From positions 1 to 64,000 of the forward strand of contig NZ_JAHXBN010000016.1 in the NCBI RefSeq assembly GCF_019924045.1: a stretch of 64,000 nucleotides of DNA, given 5' to 3'. Of this stretch, positions 25,144 to 34,043 are shown one piece after another. Position numbers and translations under genes: made by a program. The DNA comes from Dyadobacter fermentans (GTDB taxonomy: Bacteria; Bacteroidota; Bacteroidia; Cytophagales; Spirosomataceae). The notes under the pieces were generated by a model. That model did not search any database, was not told the origin of the DNA, and saw only the letters and a program-made list of their open reading frames with translations. The stretch's first letter is position 1. The number at the start of each line of letters is the position of its first letter.

Positions 25144-25982
25144 TTTTTCAGTTCTATGGTTCTTGCTTTAAGATTTTCCTGTTCTACAAGTTGGTGATTT
25201 TGTACCACATACACGTATGACAGGTTCCGGAAGTCGGTCGCCAGCTTCAACACAATGTTGTAAAACGTCTGGTTCGGGTTCACGGCTACACTCTGCACTT
25301 TTCCGACCATGATGTTGGGAGGAAAAACAGAGTTTTGGTCCGACGTTACCGCCGAGTCTCCCTTGAAGACTTTGGTATACTTCGACACATCGATCATGTC
25401 GATCAGGTTAGGATCCTTCCCATCCCATTTGGCATAACCTATTTCCTTGCTGCGCACGAGTTTGGAAGAAACCATGAAATTCGAATGCAGGATGGAGGTA
25501 ATCACCGAGTAATGTTCGGAACAGAAACGAACCTTACCCACTACGCCCGTCGCCGAAATGACGCCCATACCAGGTTTGATGCCGTGCGCCGTACCCTTGT
25601 CGATCGTGATGACGTTGTTCGCCTTGTTGGTTTCATTATCCACCACTTTTGCCACGGTGTACGAGAACCGCGCTGCAAATGCAGAATCCGGCACATAACC
25701 AGCAGGTAACTGGCTCGGGTTGGTCTGGCTTAGCCGTGCTACCTGCGCGTGCAAATGTGCATTCTCGCTGGCAAGGTCCGCATTGATCTCGTCGAGTTTG
25801 GTGTAATCGCGCACCGAGTTCGAAAACGCGAGGGTTTTGGCGACGTAGTAATTGGAAGTATTGAAATAGGTTGCTCCCCAGTAGGTATTGTTGCGCACGA
25901 TCATCCACGCACTGAGCACTTCCAGCAGCACAAATACCAAAAAGAAACGATTCCGGACAACGAAATCAACGAGTTGGAGCAT
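25140..25982 (-). CDS. mreC: Rod shape-determining protein MreC
   Basis: A bitopic protein of 280 residues: an N-terminal membrane segment (about 10-28), a coiled-coil stretch (about 60-88, DEINADLASENAHLHAQVAR) and a periplasmic beta domain. The latter contains NVITIDKGTAHGIKPGMGV, the MreC signature, and a later repeat of the barrel. It links cytoplasmic MreB to the periplasmic wall-synthesis machinery. It follows mreB by 110 bases on the same strand and overlaps mreD. Confidence 0.94.
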   Translation of the reverse strand: MLQLVDFVVRNRFFLVFVLLEVLSAWMIVRNNTYWGATYFNTSNYYVAKTLAFSNSVRDYTKLDEINADLASENAHLHAQVARLSQTNPSQLPAGYVPDSAFAARFSYTVAKVVDNETNKANNVITIDKGTAHGIKPGMGVISATGVVGKVRFCSEHYSVITSILHSNFMVSSKLVRSKEIGYAKWDGKDPNLIDMIDVSKYTKVFKGDSAVTSDQNSVFPPNIMVGKVQSVAVNPNQTFYNIVLKLATDFRNLSYVYVVQNHQLVEQENLKARTIELKK

Positions 25983-26092
25983 GGGGTTAAATGTTCACGC
26001 GCAGTTCATCAATGGGTGCACATTGCGCAAAAATAGAAAATTTTTTACGCCCGGCGCATTGCATGCCGATGGATGAACTACGCGCTCCGATC

Positions 26093-27118
26093 CTACGAAA
26101 TCAGTACAGGCTTGTATAGTTCGAGGTTTTTGAGGACTTCCCCGGTACCTTTCACTACCGCCTTCAACGGATCGTCGGCGATGTGTACCGGCAGCTTGGT
26201 TTTCTGAGCGATACGTCTGTCGAGGCCGTGGATTAATGCGCCGCCGCCTGTGAGGTAAATACCGTTCTTGAAAATGTCCGCAGAAAGCTCTGGTGGAGAA
26301 ATTTCGAGGGCTTTCATGACACCCTCTTCAATTTTGGAGATCGATTTATCGAGAGAATAAGCGATTTCGCTATAAGTAACGCGGATTTCCTTTGGAATAC
26401 CCGTCATAAGGTCGCGGCCGCGGATCTGGTAATCGTCCAAAGGCACTTCCAGCTCGGGAGACGCCGAACCGATCGCCATTTTGATCAATTCCGCAGAGCG
26501 CTCACCGATGAGCAGGTTATGCTCGCGGCGCATATAATCCACGATATCACGCGTGAAAACGTCGCCCGCAATGCGTACCGATTGCTCGCAGACGATACCC
26601 GACAATGCGATAACCGCGATTTCGGTAGTACCACCGCCGATGTCGACGATCATTACCCCGTTCGGCTGCGTAATGTCGATACCGATACCGATCGCCGCTG
26701 CGATAGGCTCATGTACCATATACACTTCCTTCGCACCCGCATGCTCGCAGGAGTCCTTTACCGCACGTTTTTCAACCTCGGTAATTCCCGAAGGAATACA
26801 AACCACCATGCGATGCGAAGGAGTGAAGAAACGGCTGCCGGTATCGATCATTTTGATCATCCCGCGGATCATCATTTCGGCTGCGGTAAAGTCGGCAATC
26901 ACCCCGTCTTTCAGCGGACGGATCGTTTTTATATTCTCGTTCGTCTTTTCATGCATTTGCATTGCCGTATGGCCAATCGCCAGCACTTTGCCGGTGGTTT
27001 TGTCCATGGCAATAATCGACGGCTCATCAACAACAACAGTATCTTTATGGATGATCAAAGTATTGGCGGTACCTAAATCAATCGCTATATCGCTCGTCAA
27101 AAAATCAAACAATCCCAT
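26093..27118 (-). CDS. mreB: Rod shape-determining actin MreB
   Basis: Bacterial actin that forms membrane-bound filaments guiding lateral wall synthesis. The 341-residue protein has the phosphate 1 loop IDLGTANTLI (14-23), phosphate 2 loop VDIGGGTTEIAVI and the adenosine motif LTGGGALIHGLDRRI. The N-terminus MGLFDFLTSD contains the amphipathic helix typical of MreB. It heads the mreBCD cluster and has its own clear promoter at 27161-27190. Confidence 0.97.
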   Translation of the reverse strand: MGLFDFLTSDIAIDLGTANTLIIHKDTVVVDEPSIIAMDKTTGKVLAIGHTAMQMHEKTNENIKTIRPLKDGVIADFTAAEMMIRGMIKMIDTGSRFFTPSHRMVVCIPSGITEVEKRAVKDSCEHAGAKEVYMVHEPIAAAIGIGIDITQPNGVMIVDIGGGTTEIAVIALSGIVCEQSVRIAGDVFTRDIVDYMRREHNLLIGERSAELIKMAIGSASPELEVPLDDYQIRGRDLMTGIPKEIRVTYSEIAYSLDKSISKIEEGVMKALEISPPELSADIFKNGIYLTGGGALIHGLDRRIAQKTKLPVHIADDPLKAVVKGTGEVLKNLELYKPVLIS

Positions 27119-27160
27119 ATATATTTTTAAAAACTTTTGCTCCCTTTGATTTCAGGATGG

Positions 27161-27190
27161 CAAAATTACAGATTATTAACCACAAACAAA
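27161..27190 (-). promoter_or_regulatory. mreB promoter
   Basis: On the minus strand: TTTG (27190-27187), an 18-base spacer, TAATTTTG (27168-27161). The predicted leader is about 35 bases. Confidence 0.7.
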
Positions 27191-27245
27191 GGCATTTAAA
27201 AAATTTCGGTATGCGGTATCCGAAGGGCGTAAAACTAGTTGCAAA

Positions 27246-27309
27246 GGGCTTTCCGGCAGGCGTTCCGGGTGGCTTTCCGACGGGGTTTCCAACCGGGTTT
27301 CCAACGGGT
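27246..27309. repeat. 12-bp tandem repeat between mreB and the GH3 gene
   Basis: Five consecutive 12-bp units (starts 27246, 27258, 27270, 27282, 27294) of the type CGGGTTTCCAAC, the last two nearly identical, plus a partial GGGT. Because 12 is a multiple of three, each frame would give a four-residue repeat; the minus strand reads P-V-G-N and P-V-G-K. No gene seems to use it: it lies upstream of both mreB and the GH3 gene. Confidence 0.85.
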
Positions 27310-27354
27310 CTAAAATCATGGAATTTGTAATTCCTGCGTACATTTGTTTTCACT

Positions 27355-28857
27355 ATGGGAATCAGATCAGTTTTAAGCAGGCCGCTGGCCCGTTACATTG
27401 TCAAGCAGCAACAGGAATGGATCGCGCGAAGTGTTGAGGTCCAGGAAAAATGGAGGTCGGCGCTGGTAAAGAAGGCGGCCGACACGCAGTTTGGGAAAGA
27501 CCATTACTTCAAAGACATTCATAGCTACTCCGATTTCAGGGAAGCCGTTCCGGTGCACGATTATGAGGATCTGAAACCTTACGTGGAGAAAATAAAATCC
27601 GGGGAAAGTGATATTTTATGGCCGGGCAAGCCGCTCTATTTTGCCAAAACTTCGGGAACTACTTCGGGTACCAAATACATCCCGATTTCCAAAGATTCCA
27701 TCTCCAACCACATCGACTCGGCGCGCAATGCCATTTTGACGTATATTGAAGAGACTCAAAAGGCTGATTTCCTGGATAATAAGCTGATTTTCCTCTCTGG
27801 CAGCCCGATACTGACAGACACCGGCGGGGTACTGACAGGCCGCCTGTCAGGCATTTCCAACCACCATGTGCCCGGGTATCTGCGTTCGAACCAGTTGCCG
27901 AGCTACGAAACCAACTGCATTGAAGACTGGGAAACCAAGCTTGACAAGATCATTGAGGAGACGCTCGATCAGCGTATGTCGCTCATCTCGGGCATTCCGC
28001 CGTGGGTTCAAATGTATTTCGACCGCATTATCGAGCGGACCGGCAAGAAGATCAAGGACGTTTTCCCCGATTTCTCGCTCTTTATATATGGTGGCGTTAA
28101 TTTTGAGCCTTACCGTGCCAAATTGTTCGAATCCATCGGCAAGCGCATTGATTCGATTGAATTGTATCCGGCATCGGAAGGTTTCCTGGCTTACCAGGAT
28201 AAACAAAACGAGGAAGGCTTGCTGCTTTTGCTCGATACCGGCATTTTCTTCGAATTTATTCCCGTAGAAAACTACTTCGACGAGAACCCGCGCCGATTAT
28301 CTATCGGTGAGGTGGAAGTAGGCAAGAATTATGCGGTCATTGTCAATAATAATGCAGGACTTTGGGGTTACTCGCTCGGCGATACCGTCAAGTTTGTCTC
28401 GACCGACCCTTACAAAGTATTGGTAACGGGCCGGATCAAGCATTTCATTTCTGCATTTGGGGAGCACGTGATCGGTGAGGAAATTGAAAAAGCATTGAAA
28501 TACGCATTGGAAAGGCATCCTGAAACGGAGGTGATCGAATTGACCGTCGCGCCGATGGTAAATTCGACGGATGGTGGTCTTCCTTATCACGAATGGCTGG
28601 TGGAATTTGCTACGAGGCCGAATGATATGGAGCAGTTTGCGAACGACCTCGACCGCAGGCTAACCGAGCTCAACATTTATTACAAAGACCTGATCACCGG
28701 AAGCATCCTGCGACGACTCGAATTGACGCCGCTGCGCAAGAACTCCTTTATCGACTATATGCGCGCCAATGGAAAGCTCGGCGGCCAGAATAAGGTGCCG
28801 CGCCTCTCCAACGACCGCAAAATCGCCGATGAACTGACCCGGCTGAACCAAAATTGA
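27355..28857 (+). CDS. GH3 auxin-responsive-promoter family protein
   Basis: A 500-residue member of the GH3 branch of the adenylate-forming (ANL) superfamily, whose plant members conjugate amino acids to hormones. Motifs are FAKTSGTTSGTKYIPIS (about 99-115, ATP-phosphate loop), ELYPASEGFLAYQ (ATP/acyl site) and VLVTGRIKHFISAFGEHV near the C-terminal domain. Bacterial members have no established substrate that I can assign. The gene ends three bases before a possible TTG start and 23 bases before the dxr ATG, so the two are probably cotranscribed. A TACATTTG box only eight bases upstream of the ATG lacks a -33 partner. Confidence 0.88.
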   Translation: MGIRSVLSRPLARYIVKQQQEWIARSVEVQEKWRSALVKKAADTQFGKDHYFKDIHSYSDFREAVPVHDYEDLKPYVEKIKSGESDILWPGKPLYFAKTSGTTSGTKYIPISKDSISNHIDSARNAILTYIEETQKADFLDNKLIFLSGSPILTDTGGVLTGRLSGISNHHVPGYLRSNQLPSYETNCIEDWETKLDKIIEETLDQRMSLISGIPPWVQMYFDRIIERTGKKIKDVFPDFSLFIYGGVNFEPYRAKLFESIGKRIDSIELYPASEGFLAYQDKQNEEGLLLLLDTGIFFEFIPVENYFDENPRRLSIGEVEVGKNYAVIVNNNAGLWGYSLGDTVKFVSTDPYKVLVTGRIKHFISAFGEHVIGEEIEKALKYALERHPETEVIELTVAPMVNSTDGGLPYHEWLVEFATRPNDMEQFANDLDRRLTELNIYYKDLITGSILRRLELTPLRKNSFIDYMRANGKLGGQNKVPRLSNDRKIADELTRLNQN

Positions 28858-28880
28858 CCGAACCTAACAGTGAGAATGCA

Positions 28881-30041
28881 ATGAAAAAAAGAGTAGCTAT
28901 TTTAGGTTCGACCGGTTCGATCGGCACCCAGGCCCTTGAAGTGATCGCGGCGCATCCGGAGATTTTCTCGGTTTCTGTGCTAACCGCCGGCGGCAATGCC
29001 GATCTGCTCATCGAGCAAGCCGTGAAATTCAAGCCGGAGGAGGTTGTCATTTGCAACGAACAGCATTACGAGAGGGTCAAAGCCGCCCTTTTTCCGTTCA
29101 ATATCAAAGTTTACAGCAGTGCATCCGCATTGGTTTCCGTCGTGGAATCGGATCATGTGGATGTGGTACTGACCGCCATGGTAGGTTACGCAGGCCTTCT
29201 GCCGACTATTCACGCGATCAAAGCAGGAAAAGACATTGCATTAGCCAACAAAGAAACGCTTGTAGTGGCCGGCGAGGTGATTACCGCACTGGCGAAACAG
29301 CATAATGTCCGCATTTACCCCGTCGATTCGGAGCATTCTGCCATTTTCCAATGTCTCGCGGGCGAGCAGGACAATGCGATTGAAAAAATCATACTGACCG
29401 CATCGGGCGGCCCGTTCCGTGGTAAAGACCGAGCATTCCTCGCGCACGTAACGAAGGCGCAGGCGCTCAAACACCCGAACTGGAGCATGGGCGCGAAAAT
29501 CACGATCGATTCCGCGACGCTGATGAACAAGGGGCTGGAAGTGATTGAGGCGAAGTGGTTGTTTGATTTGAGTGCTTCGCAGATAGACGTGATTGTGCAT
29601 CCGCAGAGCATTGTGCATTCGCTGGTGCAGTTCGAGGATGGAAGCATTAAGGCGCAAATGGGGCTGCCGGATATGAAATTGCCCATTCAATATGCATTAT
29701 ACTATCCACAGCGACTGAAATCCGACTTTCCGCGGTTCAATTTCATGGATTACCCTTCACTTACTTTCGAAAAGCCCGATCTCGAAACATTCCGTAACCT
29801 GGCGATCGCTTATGAGGCGCTCGAAAAAGGCGGAAACGCGGCTTGTATCGTCAATGCGGCCAATGAAATTGCCGTTGACGCATTCCTGCACGATAAGATT
29901 GGTTTTCTGGATATTTCGGACGTTATTGTCGAGAGCCTTGCCAAAATCACTTTTATCGGGAATCCTTCAATCGGGGATTACGTTGAGACGAACGAAGCGA
30001 CAAGGCGTTTTGCTTCTGAAATGATACAGGTTAAAGTCTAA
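28881..30041 (+). CDS. dxr: 1-deoxy-D-xylulose-5-phosphate reductoisomerase
   Basis: NADPH- and metal-dependent enzyme making 2-C-methyl-D-erythritol 4-phosphate, the second MEP-pathway step. The 386-residue product has the nucleotide-binding GSTGSIGTQAL (9-19), ANKETLVVAG, the metal and substrate motif PVDSEHSAIFQCL and ITIDSATLMNKGLEVIEA. I take ATG 28881 (MKKRVAILGSTGS) as the start; a TTG nine codons earlier would overlap the upstream stop and is less likely. A membrane-protein gene begins at the base after its stop codon. Confidence 0.97.
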   Translation: MKKRVAILGSTGSIGTQALEVIAAHPEIFSVSVLTAGGNADLLIEQAVKFKPEEVVICNEQHYERVKAALFPFNIKVYSSASALVSVVESDHVDVVLTAMVGYAGLLPTIHAIKAGKDIALANKETLVVAGEVITALAKQHNVRIYPVDSEHSAIFQCLAGEQDNAIEKIILTASGGPFRGKDRAFLAHVTKAQALKHPNWSMGAKITIDSATLMNKGLEVIEAKWLFDLSASQIDVIVHPQSIVHSLVQFEDGSIKAQMGLPDMKLPIQYALYYPQRLKSDFPRFNFMDYPSLTFEKPDLETFRNLAIAYEALEKGGNAACIVNAANEIAVDAFLHDKIGFLDISDVIVESLAKITFIGNPSIGDYVETNEATRRFASEMIQVKV

Positions 30042-30491
30042 ATGAAAACCACCTTCTTGAAATACCTGTCTGTTGCGCTTGCCAGTACATTGAAATTCTT
30101 CGGAGGGCCGATTGCGGGGGTTATGCTTAAACTGAGCTGGATAGAAACCGCCCTGTGCTCGGCTGTGGGGATGATGTTCACCGTGTTCGTGCTCACGTAT
30201 CTGGGAGGAGCGATCCGCAACCTCATTCAGAAGAACCGCAAAACGCCGCCCAAAAAATTCACCAAGACCAACCGCATTGCCGTTAACATCTGGCGCAAAT
30301 TCGGGATTGTAGGCATCGCATTTCTTACGCCGCCGCTGTTCACACCGCTTTTCGGGCCTATTCTGGCCGTTGCATTCCGGGTTCCAAAGGGTTCGATATT
30401 CCTGTGGATGTCGGCCAGCGCGCTCGTGTGGGGACTTGCCATTTCCTACATCGCCCACAAAATGACGTTTATCCAGGAGTGGATTAAATAG
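30042..30491 (+). CDS. Small integral membrane protein of unknown function
   Basis: A 149-residue protein with three or four hydrophobic segments: residues about 10-33, 38-57, 85-112 and 118-136, and a basic loop RNLIQKNRKTPPKKFTKTNR between. The segment GIAFLTPPLFTPLFGPILAVAF is unusually rich in Pro and resembles re-entrant loops of small export-type proteins (COG2426-like), but I cannot assign it. Its ATG directly follows the dxr stop codon, with no spacer, pointing to cotranslation with dxr. Confidence 0.75.
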   Translation: MKTTFLKYLSVALASTLKFFGGPIAGVMLKLSWIETALCSAVGMMFTVFVLTYLGGAIRNLIQKNRKTPPKKFTKTNRIAVNIWRKFGIVGIAFLTPPLFTPLFGPILAVAFRVPKGSIFLWMSASALVWGLAISYIAHKMTFIQEWIK

Positions 30492-30497
30492 AAAGAA

Positions 30498-31262
30498 CTA
30501 CCTGCTGACTTCCTTCTTCGGCGCGGCAGTTTTCTTCATAAAGTCGCCTTGCGAGAAGTACTTTTCGATGAGGCAGTACATGAGTATAAAGAAGTACCGG
30601 CTACCCATTTCCTTGATTTTCAGCTTCGATTCGCCGTATTTCCGGTTGGTCCAGCTATTGGGCACCACGGCGTAGTTATAGCCGCGCACTATGGCTTTTA
30701 ATGGAAGTTCAATAGTTAAATTGAAGTGAGGTGCCAGAAATGGCTTGATACCCTCGATGGTTTCGCGCTTGTAGAGCTTGAATGCATTGGTGGTATCATT
30801 GTATTTAATGCCCATTACCATGCGTACAATGGCATTCGCCACGCGGTTGATCACCTTTTTCAATGCAGGGTAATCGATTACTTTACCGCCTTTTTCCCAG
30901 CGCGAGCCGAAAACGCAGTCGTAGTCGCCTTCCAGCATTTTATAATAAAACTTCACGAGGTCTTCGGGGTCGTCGGACATATCGGCCATGAAAACGGCCA
31001 CGCAATCCCCTTTGAAACGTTCCAAACCATAACGCACCGCATAGCCAAAGCCATTCGGGCCGGGATTGGTGTAATAAACGAGTGTAGGTATTTGAAGGGA
31101 AAGCTCATCCAGCACACGCAATGTCCCGTCTTTCGAATTGTCGTTGGTGACACATATCTCGTGGGGGATATTGTACTTATTTAATGTATTGTGTAAAGAT
31201 ACAAGCGTGTGAGTGATCGATTCTTCTTCGTTATATGCTGGTATTACGACGCTTAGCTTCAT
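30498..31262 (-). CDS. Glycosyltransferase family 2 (polyprenyl-phosphate type)
   Basis: A 254-residue GT-A enzyme without the C-terminal membrane helices of some relatives. Signatures: SVVIPAYNEEESITHTL at the N-terminus and the metal-binding AVFMADMSDDPEDL, whose DxSDDPEDL form is that of dolichol-phosphate mannosyl/glucosyltransferase-like proteins. It probably loads a sugar onto polyprenyl phosphate, or transfers it to a glycan. The start MKLSVVIPAYN (31262) is preferred over an upstream in-frame ATG. It is the last gene of a five-gene minus-strand glycan patch. Confidence 0.88.
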   Translation of the reverse strand: MKLSVVIPAYNEEESITHTLVSLHNTLNKYNIPHEICVTNDNSKDGTLRVLDELSLQIPTLVYYTNPGPNGFGYAVRYGLERFKGDCVAVFMADMSDDPEDLVKFYYKMLEGDYDCVFGSRWEKGGKVIDYPALKKVINRVANAIVRMVMGIKYNDTTNAFKLYKRETIEGIKPFLAPHFNLTIELPLKAIVRGYNYAVVPNSWTNRKYGESKLKIKEMGSRYFFILMYCLIEKYFSQGDFMKKTAAPKKEVSR

Positions 31263-31300
31263 AAATGTATTTCGTGTTAAACAGTACAAATTAAAGATTA

Positions 31301-32146
31301 TTAATTCGAACTGCCAATTTTTTCAAGGCTGGTAAGGAGCTCGTCGTAGCGTTGCAGGGTCTTGTTTATAGTCGCGTTATAGCGTCCGTCAAGCCATTTG
31401 CCTACGTTTTCAAACATCTCCTTTCTGTTTTGTAAAAACTTAAAATTCGTGTGTGCGTGTACATTGCTCAGGCCCGCGCTATGCTTGCGGTAAATACCCA
31501 TTACATCGGGTAGATAGCCGATTTTACCTTTCGCAGCGAGCTGAAACATAATGGCCCAATCCCCCGCGGCGGCTTTGGCGTGCCATTCGGCGAAGTCTTC
31601 GGTGAGGAAATGGTTGCGGTAAACCCAGCTGGCGGTAGCCATAAACCATTTGTCTTCCAACAGATCTTCAATGGTAGAAACCGCTTTCTGATCGGGCGCG
31701 TTAAAATAATGCGAAGGAGAGCCATCTTCGTAAATGACCTCCATATTGTGATGGCAAACGGTGAAATCACGGTTCTGATCCAGAAAATCGACCTGTTTTT
31801 GGAGTTTCAGCGGATCGGTCCAGTAATCGTCGCCCTCGCACATCGCTACATATTCACCCCGGCAGGCTTTCAACAGTTGCAGCACATTATTTCTTCCGGC
31901 AAACTCGCGCGGCTCTTTCGGGCCCTGGTTTTCGGAATGCAAAAAAGCCCGGATTAGTCCCCGCGTGGACACGCCAGACTTTTTTGCAGCATATGCACGA
32001 ATAATATCCGGCGTCGCGTCCGTGGAAGCATCGTCCCCGATCACAATTTCAAAGTCGAAGCTGGTCTGCTGCATGAATGCGCCGTCCAGCATTTGGCCAA
32101 TGTATTGCTCGTGGTTGTACGTAGGGACGCAGACGGAAAGTTTCAT
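31301..32146 (-). CDS. Glycosyltransferase family 2
   Basis: A 281-residue GT-A fold enzyme beginning MKLSVCVPTYNHEQYIGQML, with FEIVIGDDASTDATPDII and the donor/metal motif CEGDDYW (about residues 98-104). No membrane segment is evident. Sugar specificity cannot be read from the sequence. It lies seven bases downstream of the PhyH gene and 38 bases upstream of the next glycosyltransferase, so it is most likely part of one operon building a surface glycan. Confidence 0.9.
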   Translation of the reverse strand: MKLSVCVPTYNHEQYIGQMLDGAFMQQTSFDFEIVIGDDASTDATPDIIRAYAAKKSGVSTRGLIRAFLHSENQGPKEPREFAGRNNVLQLLKACRGEYVAMCEGDDYWTDPLKLQKQVDFLDQNRDFTVCHHNMEVIYEDGSPSHYFNAPDQKAVSTIEDLLEDKWFMATASWVYRNHFLTEDFAEWHAKAAAGDWAIMFQLAAKGKIGYLPDVMGIYRKHSAGLSNVHAHTNFKFLQNRKEMFENVGKWLDGRYNATINKTLQRYDELLTSLEKIGSSN

Positions 32147-32153
32147 TCGAATT

Positions 32154-32972
32154 TTAGCTAAAAACCTCTTTCAGCTGCTCTACCGTTGGGAAGTTCGGCG
32201 TTACGAGCTCTGTTTCGGGTTTGTAAATGTACGCCATTGGATAGCCGCGCTCGATGAAGGTCGGTTCGTCGAGGTTGTTGTAGCGGAGCTGCACCGACCA
32301 ACGGATGTTGTTCGTAATGTTGTTGCCCGACTGGTGAATCAGGAACGCGGAGAAGATCAGGATATCGCCGACTTTGAATTCTGTTTGGATAAAATCTTCA
32401 TCCTTTAATTCAACAGTAATACCTCCCTGATAACCGGAAGTGGAAGATGCCTGCAAGCCGATCTTGTGGCTGCCCGGGATCACCTGCAATGCGCCGATAT
32501 CCGCGCCGGCATCGACCATCGGGAACCAGATCACCGCACTGTCGAGCGAGCCCTGGCCGGTACGCCAGTCCTGATGCGCATCGAGTTTCCAGTGCTTGCT
32601 GCCGTCTTTCGACAAAAAGCGGCTGTTGAACTGCATGGCCGCACGTGCACCGATAATAGGAGCCGAAAGGCCCACTTCTTTCAACAATTTTTCAATAACC
32701 GGGTCAACCCCCAGGCGGTGCAGCGGGAATGAATGCTGAACCGTTTTTCCTGTGCTCACGAAACCATCGAAATCCTTTTCGAAGAACTCGAACATGGCGT
32801 TTTCAAATGTATCGCGGTCGTCGATATCGACGGTTTTGCCCGTTACGCGCTTAATTTGCGTCGCAAAAATCTTGCGCGCGTCGGTGTATATTGCATTAAT
32901 GACGTCCTTGTCGAGGTAGTTTCTCAAAAGGACATAACCATCGCGGTTGAACTGCTCCTGAAGTGTACTCAT
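32154..32972 (-). CDS. Phytanoyl-CoA dioxygenase (PhyH) family protein
   Basis: A non-haem iron, 2-oxoglutarate-dependent oxygenase of 272 residues. The metal triad is visible: His133-X-Asp135 in LDAHQDWRTG and His213 in LIHQSGNN, with Arg224 (NIRWSVQLRY) placed to bind 2-oxoglutarate. The family hydroxylates very diverse substrates. Inside a glycosyltransferase cluster, it may hydroxylate a sugar or a lipid carried on the glycan; this is inference from position only. Confidence 0.88.
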   Translation of the reverse strand: MSTLQEQFNRDGYVLLRNYLDKDVINAIYTDARKIFATQIKRVTGKTVDIDDRDTFENAMFEFFEKDFDGFVSTGKTVQHSFPLHRLGVDPVIEKLLKEVGLSAPIIGARAAMQFNSRFLSKDGSKHWKLDAHQDWRTGQGSLDSAVIWFPMVDAGADIGALQVIPGSHKIGLQASSTSGYQGGITVELKDEDFIQTEFKVGDILIFSAFLIHQSGNNITNNIRWSVQLRYNNLDEPTFIERGYPMAYIYKPETELVTPNFPTVEQLKEVFS

Positions 32973-33068
32973 TGTGCGATCACGTTTGTGACATTTAATG
33001 GTGATTTCTTCAAAATTATCTCGCCATTGTTTTTGAGGTTATGACTAGCCTCAGTTTGATTCAGAATA

Positions 33069-34004
33069 TTAATCTTCCCAAACCGCATAACCAAAACCCG
33101 CCGCACCGAAGCCATTACCATTATAAAGCAGGTAACGCTTGCCGTTGTGCTGGTAGAAATTGGCGTAATCGATCATTTCGTAGTCGAAATCTTCCGGGTT
33201 ATCCGATTTCGCGATGCCTACGAGGTGGTCTTTGCGCTCCCAGTTGGTACCGTCGGCCGACTCGGCGTAGCCCAGGCGGTAGCTCTGGTTGCGGTCGGTG
33301 CGGTAGTCGCGGGAGTGGCGGTAGGAGTAGTACATTTTGTAAATGCCGTCTTCCTTAAATACGCTCGGGCGGCCCACTGCGTGCAGGAAATCGTCGAAAT
33401 CCAATGTAGGAATATCGCTGATCTCCCAGTGGATGCCGTCTTTCGAAGTGGCCGATTGTGCGCGGTAGTAAGGCTCGGGATAGTCGTGGATCATCTCGCA
33501 TTTGTGGCCCGAAATGTACCACATCCGCCAGGTACCGTCGTCGTCGATCAGTACCGAAGGCTGTGCGGCCCAGAGCGGGTTTTGAATGCTGCGGTCCATA
33601 ATGGGCCCGCGGAACATCTTTTTGAATGTGAGACCACCGTCGTGGCTTACCGAAAGGCCCATCGAGAGACGATAAGAGTTCCAGGTGCGGTTCCAGCCGG
33701 TGTAGTAAAGCCAGATATCGCCGTTCGGGCGGTCCACAAACCAGGCGGGCATTGCTCCCGTTTCGTCATATTCCCCCGGACCGCCGAGTTCGAGCACGGG
33801 CTTGTCGTGTATGTAGAGGATCTTTTTGGGATCGTCGTAATCCACGTCGATGAACGTCGGCCGGGATTGCGTGCTGTTGTCCCTCGTCGAGAAGTAGATC
33901 CTTAGAAAATCCTTGTGTTTATAGGCAAATGGCACCTGCGCATGGCTCTGACTGTGCGCCAGACTGCCGTCAGGTTTATAAATAACTCCTTTTTTAACCC
34001 ACAT
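33069..34004 (-). CDS. Five-bladed beta-propeller glycosidase-like protein
   Basis: A 311-residue protein with repeating blade motifs of the GH43/GH32/GH130-like superfamily: IYFSTRD, IWLYYTGWN, RMWYISGHK, YKMYYSYRHS and RYLLYNGNG, at roughly 45-60 residue spacing. Asp and Glu residues occur where catalytic acids sit in the family (e.g. after the TFIDVDYDD strand), but the triad cannot be identified with confidence. There is no signal peptide, so it is cytosolic and more likely to be a transferase- or glycan-modifying relative than a degradative enzyme. Cotranscribed with neighbouring glycan genes. Confidence 0.75.
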   Translation of the reverse strand: MWVKKGVIYKPDGSLAHSQSHAQVPFAYKHKDFLRIYFSTRDNSTQSRPTFIDVDYDDPKKILYIHDKPVLELGGPGEYDETGAMPAWFVDRPNGDIWLYYTGWNRTWNSYRLSMGLSVSHDGGLTFKKMFRGPIMDRSIQNPLWAAQPSVLIDDDGTWRMWYISGHKCEMIHDYPEPYYRAQSATSKDGIHWEISDIPTLDFDDFLHAVGRPSVFKEDGIYKMYYSYRHSRDYRTDRNQSYRLGYAESADGTNWERKDHLVGIAKSDNPEDFDYEMIDYANFYQHNGKRYLLYNGNGFGAAGFGYAVWED

Positions 34005-34043
34005 TGGAACGTTGAATTTTGGTATTGAGTAATGGCGTAATGC

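Noticed and set aside
27339..27346. TACATTTG as promoter of the GH3 gene
   Set aside because: It is only eight bases from the ATG and has no TTG at a suitable distance, so a leaderless transcript would have to be assumed.
33147..33905. 252-residue plus-strand frame opposite the propeller gene
   Set aside because: Val/Ala-rich antisense shadow of a gene with clear blade repeats; no motif of its own.
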